A stretch of 6,273 nucleotides of DNA, taken from NCBI GenBank assembly GCA_051650525.1, contig JBOFJE010000016.1:1-6273 (forward strand), given 5' to 3'. The stretch is from CAMREV01 sp051650525 (lineage in GTDB: Bacteria > Bacillota_I > Bacilli_A > Mycoplasmatales > Mycoplasmoidaceae). Within the stretch, counting starts at the first letter, position 1; each line of letters begins with the position of its first letter. The position numbers were made by a program, and so were the translations under genes. The notes under the pieces were generated by a model, which was not told the DNA's origin, did not search any database, and was given only the letters and a program-made list of their open reading frames with translations. Shown in pieces: positions 1-4,344 of the stretch.

Positions 1-2
1 TA

Positions 3-50
3 AAAAGAATATTTAAACTTGAAGAGATTATTTCATTAATAGCTAAATAG
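3..50 (+). CDS. C-terminal end of a possible unidentified protein (5' truncated by window)
   Basis: One plus-strand frame is open from the left edge and ends at a TAG at 48-50, giving the 15-residue tail KRIFKLEEIISLIAK. The other two plus frames meet stops at 1-3, 14-16 or 37-39. The stop lies inside the left arm of the inverted-repeat element at 38-103, which would then act as this gene's transcription terminator. That layout is the main reason to believe in it. Fifteen residues are too few to name a family, and chance openness of this length is quite possible. Confidence 0.25.
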   Translation, partial: KRIFKLEEIISLIAK

Positions 51-103
51 AAAAGGAGACTACTACATCTAACGATATAGAAATCTCCTATTATTTAGCT
101 ATT
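38..103 (+). repeat. Structured inverted-repeat element, copy 1 (terminator-like, possibly an RNA motif)
   Basis: The outer arms AATAGCTAAATA (38-49) and TATTTAGCTATT (92-103) are perfect 12-bp complements. A second nested stem pairs AGGAGA (54-59) with TCTCCT (84-89), leaving an apical loop of about 24 nt. The right arm runs into a T-rich tract (102-114), as in an intrinsic terminator. A diverged copy sits at 1358-1421 on the other strand with the same two-stem architecture and similar spacing. Its inner stem keeps pairing despite base changes, which argues for selection on RNA structure. It follows the stop of the partial gene at the left edge. A mobile repeat or a recombination site are alternatives. 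Confidence 0.6.
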
Positions 104-114
104 TTTTATTTTTT

Positions 115-138
115 GTAATCTACCAGCTGAGTAGTTAC
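115..138. repeat. Imperfect hairpin between the structured element and the GC-rich palindrome
   Basis: GTAATCTAC (115-123) pairs with GTAGTTAC (131-138), giving an 8-bp stem with one bulged T and the loop CAGCTGA. No T tract follows on either strand, so it is not a plain terminator. It is one of four consecutive dyads between 38 and 228. Confidence 0.35.
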
Positions 139-144
139 CTTAAA

Positions 145-169
145 CAGTTGTCGGGTGACCCGACAACTG
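145..169. repeat. GC-rich near-perfect palindrome, candidate protein-binding or recombination site
   Basis: The arms CAGTTGTCGGGT (145-156) and ACCCGACAACTG (158-169) are exact 12-bp complements around a single central G at 157. Fifteen of the 25 bases are G or C, against about one quarter in the surroundings, so the site stands out sharply. Neither strand has a T run after it, and the one-base centre is too tight for a natural RNA loop. A dimeric DNA-binding protein site, such as a centromere, transfer origin or recombinase target, is therefore more likely than a terminator. It lies 63 bases beyond the stop of the broken ParB-like gene, which makes a relic parS-type centromere one reasonable guess. 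Confidence 0.55.
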
Positions 170-181
170 AAATAACAATAT

Positions 182-228
182 AAAAAATGTATGTATAACT
201 AAATTAAAATGTTACACATACATTTTTT
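182..228. terminator. Intrinsic terminator of the ParB-like gene (bidirectional shape)
   Basis: The 18-base arms AAAAAATGTATGTATAAC (182-199) and GTTACACATACATTTTTT (211-228) pair with a single mismatch around an 11-base loop. The A tract on one side and T tract on the other give a U run on either strand. It begins four bases after the stop of the minus-strand ParB-like gene (232-893), so its main role is probably to end that transcript. Confidence 0.75.
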
Positions 229-231
229 TAT

Positions 232-893
232 TTAACGATTTAATAAAGTTTTTATGAAAGTTTGAATCTTTAGGTAATCTTCATCTGAAAGGAGCTCATT
301 TATCCTAAAAAAAGTAGTATGTCCTCTTTTTTTAAATTCAAAGAGATTATTTTTTTCAGTTTTTATATTTTGAAGTTCTTTTAAAATTATTTTTAATTCA
401 TTTAAGGGTTTATTAGTATAAGTTTTAATGATTGCTTGAGCAATAGATTTGTCTTCACGAATTAGAAGAATTTCTAGTATTTTATTTAAAATATCGGCTT
501 TCATTGGTCCTGCTGCTTGTAAAATAAATTTTTTTATGAAAGGATCAAAGTCTAAAGCTTTTTTTATTGCATGAAATTGTGATTTACTGATATTAAATTT
601 TCAAAAATAGTAGCTTTATTTTTAAAGGATATAGTTTTATTTTGTTTAAAAATTTCTTTTAGTGCTAATGACCTACGAAAACCATTTATGATGATATAAT
701 TATTATCTATTTTTTGTAGGTATATTGGATTTAAAAGACCGACTGTATTGATTGATTTGACAAGTTCTAAGAATGTATCCTCTTCTTTTAATGTAGTGTA
801 ATCATCAAGACGATTATAAAAAGTTGTGTTTGAAAATATAATGTTCTCAATTAAATTTAATGTTACATCTTCAGATTCAAAGTTATTAAACAT
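232..893 (-). pseudogene. ParB-like partition protein, frameshifted and missing part of its helix-turn-helix
   Basis: ParB-family proteins bind plasmid centromere sites and work with a ParA ATPase to segregate plasmid copies. The N-terminal frame (893 down to 564, 109 residues) carries a recognisable ParB/sulfiredoxin-like core: the VGLLNPIYL strand around residues 51-59 and the phosphate-binding IINGFRRSLALKE motif at 68-80. That frame stops at 564. A second frame, open only below about 612, continues with ISKSQFHAIKKAL, which reads like a ParB recognition helix, and runs to the stop at 232. A minus-one shift joins them into 220 residues. The helix-turn-helix lead-in expected between the two parts (some 40 residues) is absent, so I favour an internal deletion with frameshift. 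A slippery-type heptamer A AAT TTA (594-600, read on the minus strand) in the overlap leaves programmed frameshifting as an alternative. The start has a GGGGGG ribosome site at 903-908. No parA is in the window. Confidence 0.65.
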
Positions 894-931
894 ATTTAAA
901 TTCCCCCCATATTTTATTGAACATTAGAGAA

Positions 932-961
932 ATTATATACATATCTTGAATTAAAAGTCAA
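932..961 (-). promoter_or_regulatory. Sigma-70-type promoter of the ParB-like gene
   Basis: On the minus strand a TTGACT -35 box (956-961) and a perfect TATAAT -10 box (932-937) are separated by 18 bases. Transcription would begin near 925, leaving a ~30-base leader with the G-run ribosome site at 903-908 before the ATG at 893. This is the best-matching promoter in the window. Confidence 0.65.
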
Positions 962-980
962 ATTTGTTTTAAAAAATTTA

Positions 981-1010
981 TTGTCGATTTATAAAATCGT
1001 TTGATATAAT
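981..1010 (+). promoter_or_regulatory. Plus-strand promoter with an operator-like dyad in the spacer
   Basis: TTGTCG (981-986) and a perfect TATAAT (1005-1010) are spaced by 18 bases. The inverted repeat CGATTT-ATA-AAATCG (985-999) fills most of the spacer and overlaps the -35 box, where a dimeric repressor would block RNA polymerase. It is divergent from the ParB-like gene's promoter, with only 19 bases between the two -35 boxes, so one regulator could affect both. The first thing it transcribes is the short terminated RNA at 1017-1075. Confidence 0.55.
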
Positions 1011-1016
1011 AAATAC

Positions 1017-1075
1017 AACCTAAATTTATAAGAAAATAAATAGAAGAAGCTTAATTTTTATAATTAGGCTTTTTT
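1017..1075 (+). ncRNA. Candidate ~60-nt small RNA or attenuated leader
   Basis: The predicted start lies about seven bases after the -10 box at 1005-1010. The transcript would end at the intrinsic terminator at 1045-1075, well before the next gene's ATG at 1120. It contains no credible reading frame. It could be a stand-alone small RNA, for example a regulator of plasmid copy number or of the divergent ParB-like gene. Alternatively it is an attenuator leader for the membrane-protein gene at 1120. The evidence is only promoter plus terminator geometry. Confidence 0.4.
1045..1075 (+). terminator. Intrinsic terminator upstream of the 77-aa membrane protein gene
   Basis: AAGCTTAATT (1047-1056) pairs with AATTAGGCTT (1062-1071) as a 10-bp stem containing one G-T wobble, with a five-base loop, followed by a T run (1070-1075). 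It lies between promoter and gene, so readthrough or a second promoter would be needed to express the gene at 1120. Confidence 0.6.
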
Positions 1076-1119
1076 CATTTATTATATTTTTTAAATAAAT
1101 TACTGAAGGAGAATTTGAC

Positions 1120-1353
1120 ATGAGATTTTTACTTGAACTAAAATTATGGCTTTCTATATTTTTAAGTTTTTTAATTCTTATATTTTTCGCTACACAATCA
1201 GGATTTATTGACCAAAGAAAAGAAATAAAAATAGAAAAAACTATACTTACTGCTGAAGAGTTTCAAGCTAAAAAAGAATTTGAACGAAAACAAGTAGAAG
1301 AAAAAAATAAAAGAGAACGCTACTTATTATACTTACTATATTATGGATTATAA
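1120..1353 (+). CDS. Small single-span membrane protein, function unknown
   Basis: The 77-residue product has a short N-terminal segment, one hydrophobic helix (about residues 8-26: leucine, isoleucine and phenylalanine rich, ending near FFATQSG), and a highly charged remainder. That remainder includes a likely helical stretch from about 45 to 68 dense in Lys, Glu and Arg, and a hydrophobic Leu/Tyr-rich tail (68-77). The layout suggests a cytoplasmic or periplasmic coiled-coil tail held at the membrane. The ribosome site AAGGAG, about eight bases before the ATG, fixes the start. An intrinsic terminator lies upstream and the structured element at 1358-1421 directly downstream. I do not recognise a family. 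Small membrane-anchored proteins of this shape include plasmid entry-exclusion and phage accessory proteins, but nothing here specifies either. Confidence 0.65.
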   Translation: MRFLLELKLWLSIFLSFLILIFFATQSGFIDQRKEIKIEKTILTAEEFQAKKEFERKQVEEKNKRERYLLYLLYYGL

Positions 1354-1357
1354 CAAA

Positions 1358-1421
1358 AATAGCTAAATAATAAGAGATTCCGATACAAATAAGTTAAGAG
1401 TCCCTTTTTTATTTAGCTATT
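1358..1421 (-). repeat. Structured inverted-repeat element, copy 2 (opposite orientation to copy 1)
   Basis: Read on the minus strand it has the same outer arms, AATAGCTAAATA and TATTTAGCTATT (13 bp perfect here: 1358-1370 with 1409-1421). Its nested stem is AAGGGA (1401-1406) with TCTCTT (1372-1377). Compared with copy 1, one inner pair changes from G-C to A-U and another from A-U to G-U. The wobble pairs only on the minus-strand RNA; the plus-strand RNA would have an A-C mismatch. The functional strand is therefore probably minus, where it follows the lipoprotein gene's stop by 17 bases and ends in a short U run. It may also stop plus-strand transcription of the gene ending at 1353. Confidence 0.6.
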
Positions 1422-1438
1422 AATTTTTATAAAAACTC

Positions 1439-1777
1439 TTATTCGATTATTAAATATTCTTTAACTTCCAAAGTTCTATCATTATCTTGTGCTAAACCAT
1501 TTGTAGCTTTTCCTCTATCAATTCCCCTAATTTTAATTTTAATCTCTGGATAAGAGGTATTTTTAATAGACATTAAATCTTTCATATATTGGTTTAGAAT
1601 TTCTATATTACCATATAACCAATACACTTGCTCTGTTTTCTTATCTGTAAATATCTCAACTTCATGTCCATAAGTATATTTTCCAATATACTCTTTAGTA
1701 TTTAAATGATTACATCCTACAAAAATTAATGTTAATAATGATACACAAATAATTTTTATCATTTTAATATTCTTCAT
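1439..1777 (-). CDS. Small lipoprotein of unknown function
   Basis: The 112-residue product begins with a Lys-rich n-region (MKNIKMIK), a hydrophobic core (residues 9-20) and a lipobox ending FVGC at Cys22. It is therefore likely exported, lipidated on Cys22 and anchored to a membrane. The mature ~90 residues contain a compact conserved-looking pattern: Y-x-Y-G-H-E-V-x-I-F (34-43), Y-W-L-Y-G-N (52-57), then a beta-like segment IKIKIRGIDRG and a final strand before the C-terminus. This resembles small lipoprotein domains found in Gram-negative bacteria, but I cannot name the family. The ribosome site AAGGAG (1787-1792) sits nine bases before the ATG. It is the last gene of a minus-strand run below the corA remnant and the 49-aa frame, and is followed by the structured element at 1358-1421. 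Confidence 0.75.
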   Translation of the reverse strand: MKNIKMIKIICVSLLTLIFVGCNHLNTKEYIGKYTYGHEVEIFTDKKTEQVYWLYGNIEILNQYMKDLMSIKNTSYPEIKIKIRGIDRGKATNGLAQDNDRTLEVKEYLIIE

Positions 1778-1800
1778 TTAAATCAACTCCTTATTTTAAA

Positions 1801-1950
1801 TTAAATCCACAATATTTTTTCAAACATCATAGTTTGTAAATATTTTAGAGTTGTAAAACAGTTACTATGTAAGGCCATAAACTCTTTTTTACAAAATCGA
1901 TCTGAATTTTTGCACAGTTCGACAACCTCTGTAGATTTTAATTCATTCAT
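1801..1950 (-). CDS. Possible 49-aa protein with three cysteines, between corA remnant and lipoprotein gene
   Basis: The frame opens with ATG at 1948-1950, four bases after the TAG (1954-1956) that ends the corA remnant, and closes with TAA at 1801-1803. Its peptide starts MNELKSTEVVELCKNS and has Cys13, Cys20 and Cys31. A weak GGTGG ribosome site lies inside the end of corA. The tight spacing to the gene before it and to the lipoprotein ribosome site after it suggests translational coupling in one transcript. No family is recognised. It could be a short independent peptide, the head of a truncated gene, or a chance frame; the hairpin at 1811-1844 overlaps its 3' end. Confidence 0.35.
   Translation of the reverse strand: MNELKSTEVVELCKNSDRFCKKEFMALHSNCFTTLKYLQTMMFEKILWI
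1811..1844. repeat. Interrupted hairpin upstream of the lipoprotein gene
   Basis: AATATTT and CAAAC (1811-1817, 1821-1825) pair with GTTTG and AAATATT (1832-1836, 1838-1844) around the loop ATCATA, with an internal asymmetric bulge. On the minus strand no clean U run follows, so it is a weak terminator at best. It could instead shape the leader of the lipoprotein mRNA. Confidence 0.25.
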
Positions 1951-1953
1951 ATT

Positions 1954-2646
1954 CTACCACCATTTTTTCTTTTTAAAGAAGTATGCCATACTCCCAACTA
2001 TTGAGAAAAGAACTCCAAGTAATAAAAAGTATCCATATTTCCATTGTAATTCAGGTATAGTTTCAAAGTTCATTCCATAAAGACCTACTAAAAAACTTAA
2101 AGGTATAAAAATTGTTGATATCATAGTTAAAACCTTCATAATTTCATTCATTCCAGTACGTATAGTTGTATGATATAGTTGAATTAACTCATTTCCTTTA
2201 ATAAAAAGATTTTCTACAGTGTCATAAACAATAGTTATATGATCCTCTAAATCAACTAAGAAAATTCCAACGTCTTCACCAAAGAATTCTTTTACTTCAT
2301 TACTTTTTAGATTACTAACTTAGTTAGTTTAATGGATAAACACATTTTCTCAATCTTCCAATATTTTTTCAATTCTATTTTTTATTTTATCAAAAATAGA
2401 ATTTGGAGATTCTTGAAATGTTATTAAAAGATTATCAAATAAAAGTAAAGATATCTGTTCATATTTAAAAATATCATTACTTTCTGGAGATATAAGTTTA
2501 AAGTTTAAATCTTGTTTTAAATTATTAGTTTCAATATTGACTTCATCTTCATTATAGCTAAACTGTTCAAGAACTATAACATCTTGTAGCTTATAGTTAC
2601 CTGTATAAATTAAACTACCTGGTTGTAATCCTATTTTTGAGTTCAT
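1954..2646 (-). pseudogene. corA: corA Mg2+/Co2+ channel gene remnant, two internal deletions and in-frame stops
   Basis: CorA forms a pentameric inner-membrane channel for Mg2+ and Co2+; intact proteins have about 320-350 residues. The first 98 codons (2646 to 2350) encode the typical N-terminus (KIGLQPGSLIYTGNY, then LNFKLISPES). They jump from there to EQISLLLFDNLLITFQE, omitting the ~65 residues that normally hold the WIN and HPLVLEDI motifs. A TGA (2350-2352) and two TAA codons follow in the same frame. From 2319 the frame is open again and encodes the last 121 residues. These include the YGMNF selectivity signature, two transmembrane helices and the basic KKKKWW tail, but the long stalk helix before them (about 90 residues) is missing. 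Both halves share one reading frame, so this is a single gene decayed by deletions. No ribosome site is evident before the ATG at 2646. The C-terminal part alone could make a short membrane peptide, but not a working channel. Confidence 0.85.
2314..2328. repeat. 15-bp palindrome at the break between the two corA fragments
   Basis: ACTAACT (2314-2320) and AGTTAGT (2322-2328) are perfect complements around one base. The palindrome covers the TAA (2320-2322) that opens the downstream corA fragment, inside the short stretch that matches neither side of CorA. It may be a scar of the deletion or a site where replication slippage occurred. Confidence 0.35.
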
Positions 2647-2683
2647 ATTTTATTTTTTATACAAATTAAAAATTAATGATAAA

Positions 2684-2708
2684 AATACCAGAGATTAACT
2701 CTGGTATT
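2684..2708 (-). terminator. Intrinsic terminator after the 41-aa gene
   Basis: AATACCAGAG (2684-2693) and CTCTGGTATT (2699-2708) form a perfect 10-bp stem with a five-base loop. On the minus strand it is followed by a T-rich run. It begins eight bases beyond the stop of the 41-aa gene, so it likely ends the transcript of that gene and perhaps of rep. It lies upstream of the corA remnant. Confidence 0.75.
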
Positions 2709-2716
2709 ATTTTAAA

Positions 2717-2842
2717 TTACCCATTTAATTTACTACTCTCTTCTTTTTCAATTCTTTCAATCTCTAACCCCAGTATTAATAATTCAAGTAATTCATCAAC
2801 TGTTTTCTCATTTAATTTTTCGATAAGAGTCGTTTTTGACAT
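2717..2842 (-). CDS. 41-aa charged helical peptide downstream of rep
   Basis: The peptide begins MSKTTLIEKLNEKTVDELL and continues as a strongly amphipathic, Leu/Ile/Glu-rich segment (LLELLILGLEIERIEKEE) up to about residue 35, then a polar tail. It is probably one or two helices that self-associate. It has one of the strongest ribosome sites in the window, AGAGGTGG (2848-2855), five bases before the ATG at 2840-2842. It also has its own terminator at 2684-2708 and a possible TATAAT -10 at 2862-2867. It follows rep by 85 bases on the same strand. Small proteins beside rep genes often modulate copy number or act as antitoxins, but no DNA-binding motif is visible and no toxin partner lies nearby. 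Its role is unknown; that it is a real gene is well supported. Confidence 0.65.
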   Translation of the reverse strand: MSKTTLIEKLNEKTVDELLELLILGLEIERIEKEESSKLNG

Positions 2843-2927
2843 ATGAACCACCTCTTTAAATATTATAACTAATTATTTTATAGAAAAAATCCAATTTTGG
2901 AATTCTCATTCTTGTTAATATACATTT

Positions 2928-4046
2928 TTAAGATTTTATCTTGTGAATATTACCTTTTAAAAAATTTTGATAAATAATTTTATTTTTTCTTTTTAAATTA
3001 ACTAAAAAGTTTTGGTCAACATTTTCAATTTTTACTAGATGCTCAATTAGCTTATTTTCAACTTCTTCAGATATCATATTCACATTTTTATATTCAAAAA
3101 AATCATTAATTTGCTTAGGATTATCTAGGGGATGATGGAGTTGGGTACTCTTTTCAACAAGATCTTCATTTGAATTTGTTAAAATTACTTTTTTTAAATA
3201 TTCTAATTTTGTAAAATCTTTATTAATTTTATGATATGCATAATTTAATCCAGATATTAGTTGGTCTTGGGATATGTGGTTTAACAGTAGTTGTACACTT
3301 TCACTATTTAAAACTTTAGATTTTTGAATGTAAATATTTTTTTTAGCTTTCTCTATAGCTAAAATTAATTCATCTGTTGTTTTTATTATTTTCTTTGAAA
3401 TTATAAAGGTGTATCCTGTTAATGCTGTCCTTCCTCGACCTACTCTATGAGAGTATTCTTTTTTTATTTCAATATTAATATCAGTATGATCATTTATCTC
3501 TTTAATTATTGGTATGAGTACTCTTCTATCTAAATCACTACTTTTCATTTTTTTACCTATTTTTAACTCCACATCTAGATTACTTAAAAAAAATTCTCTT
3601 TTATACTGATTTGCTTTACATAGAATATAAAACATCACTGAATATTTACTTGTTAAGTTTTCTAAATTTTTTAATTTATATTTACAAAAGTTATTTTGAA
3701 ATTCACTTATTAATGGAAAAAATCTATGAGAATACTCAACAGTTATTGTTTTAGTTTTATTATTAAAATAAAGCATAGAAAATATACTATATCTGTACTC
3801 CTCTTCATTATCATTAATTACTAAAACTCTTTTTTGTAATTTTTTTATGATTTTATTGAAATTACTATAACTTTGATCTCCCATATTTATAAATTTTTTT
3901 ATCTTTAAATGAGGATATTCATATAAAATTTTATCTTTTTTCACATCACTCATCAATGCTAAAAATAGCTTTAACTCTCTTAACTCAAAATCCTCAAGCT
4001 TTCCTTGAGCAATACTATTATGGTGAGCGATCTCTTTATCTCTCAT
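2928..4046 (-). CDS. Plasmid replication initiator, Rep_3/RepB family
   Basis: Initiators of this family bind iterons as monomers, melt the adjacent AT-rich DNA and recruit host replication proteins; as dimers they repress their own gene. The 372-residue product shows the family layout. The first winged-helix domain runs from about residue 15 to 110, with the conserved L-x-x-R-E-L-K-L-F-L-A-L type start. The second covers about 120-217 and includes FFPLISEF (109-116), LTSKYSVMFYIL (131-142) and the stretch around RRVLIPIIKEINDHTDINIEI (174-194), closely matching the family pattern VL-x-PAIKEIN-x-x-TDI. A Lys-rich C-terminal extension of ~150 residues follows. I chose the ATG at 4044-4046 because it has an AGGGAG ribosome site five bases upstream and a typical start. 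The frame is open 30 codons further, to 4136, without such a site. Iterons lie directly upstream. Confidence 0.9.
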   Translation of the reverse strand: MRDKEIAHHNSIAQGKLEDFELRELKLFLALMSDVKKDKILYEYPHLKIKKFINMGDQSYSNFNKIIKKLQKRVLVINDNEEEYRYSIFSMLYFNNKTKTITVEYSHRFFPLISEFQNNFCKYKLKNLENLTSKYSVMFYILCKANQYKREFFLSNLDVELKIGKKMKSSDLDRRVLIPIIKEINDHTDINIEIKKEYSHRVGRGRTALTGYTFIISKKIIKTTDELILAIEKAKKNIYIQKSKVLNSESVQLLLNHISQDQLISGLNYAYHKINKDFTKLEYLKKVILTNSNEDLVEKSTQLHHPLDNPKQINDFFEYKNVNMISEEVENKLIEHLVKIENVDQNFLVNLKRKNKIIYQNFLKGNIHKIKS

Positions 4047-4106
4047 CTCATCTCCCTCTTTATAAACTTTAATTCTAATCTCAAAACTAGATTTTATAAC
4101 ATTTAA

Positions 4107-4136
4107 AATATAACTTACTCTCAAGTAAATCCACAA
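4107..4136 (-). promoter_or_regulatory. Probable rep promoter next to the first iteron
   Basis: On the minus strand TTGTGG (4131-4136) and TATATT (4107-4112) are spaced by 18 bases. The -35 box abuts the first iteron, which begins at 4137. A dyad TTACT-CTCA-AGTAA (4115-4128) lies in the spacer and could be an operator for Rep dimer autorepression, though it does not resemble an iteron half. Each iteron also contains TATAAT on the rep-coding strand, so additional starts within the array are possible. Confidence 0.45.
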
Positions 4137-4325
4137 ATTTAATTATATAAAAACCGTTTTTTTGTCGCATTTAATTATATAAAAACCGTTTTTTTGTCGC
4201 ATTTAATTATATGAAAACCGTTTTTTTGTCGCATTTAATTATATGAAAACCGTTTTTTTGTCGCATTTAATTATATGAAAACCGTTTTTTTGTCATATTT
4301 AATTATATGAAATACCTTATTTTTC
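4137..4325. repeat. Iteron array: five 32-bp direct repeats plus one degenerate copy
   Basis: Full copies occupy 4137-4168, 4169-4200, 4201-4232, 4233-4264 and 4265-4296. A sixth, diverged after its first 16 bases, runs from 4297 to about 4325. Each unit begins ATTTAATTATAT, then has AAAACCG, a run of seven T and GTCGC. Copies 1-2 have A at unit position 13, copies 3-6 have G, and copy 5 ends GTCAT instead of GTCGC. There is no spacer between units, so the period equals the repeat length (about three helical turns). These are the expected binding sites for the Rep protein encoded next door, with a rep-strand core of GACAAAAAAACGGTTTT. Confidence 0.92.
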
Positions 4326-4344
4326 AATATGGTTGATGGGGTCT

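Noticed and set aside
38..103. Integron attC site
   Set aside because: The core GTTRRRY / RYYYAAC boxes are absent and no integron integrase is present; only the general two-stem shape is similar.
115..140. tRNA fragment on the minus strand (ACTCAGCTGGTAGA resembles a tRNA D-arm)
   Set aside because: No acceptor stem, anticodon arm or TTCRA loop can be placed around it; it is explained as a small hairpin.
232..504. Independent 90-aa gene beginning at the ATG at 504
   Set aside because: No ribosome site precedes this ATG, and the same frame is open 30 codons upstream with ParB-like HTH residues, so it is the tail of the broken ParB-like gene.
1914..1930. Second half-copy of the 145-169 palindrome (CGACAAC next to CAGTT)
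   Set aside because: Only a 7-base match in altered order within a coding-like region; expected by chance.
2332..2420. Plus-strand frame starting ATGGATAAACAC opposite the corA remnant
   Set aside because: Short, no ribosome site, and Phe-rich as expected for the reverse of an A-rich coding strand; it is a shadow of corA.
2891..2907. Operator at CCAATTTTGG upstream of the 41-aa gene
   Set aside because: Only four-base arms, and no well-spaced -35 box pairs with the TATAAT at 2862-2867, so no regulatory claim is justified.
4127..4135. DnaA box AAATCCACA as a firm origin feature
   Set aside because: Two mismatches to the consensus in an AT-rich region and a similar string at 1804-1812; mentioned only as weak support.
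4047..4136. Rep start at the ATG at 4136 (30 residues longer)
   Set aside because: No ribosome site precedes it, it abuts the iteron array and would overlap the likely promoter; the ATG at 4046 has AGGGAG at the right distance.
4137..4325. CRISPR array
   Set aside because: The 32-bp units are directly contiguous with no unique spacers, contain a TATAAT and T runs, and sit beside a Rep_3 gene; they are iterons.
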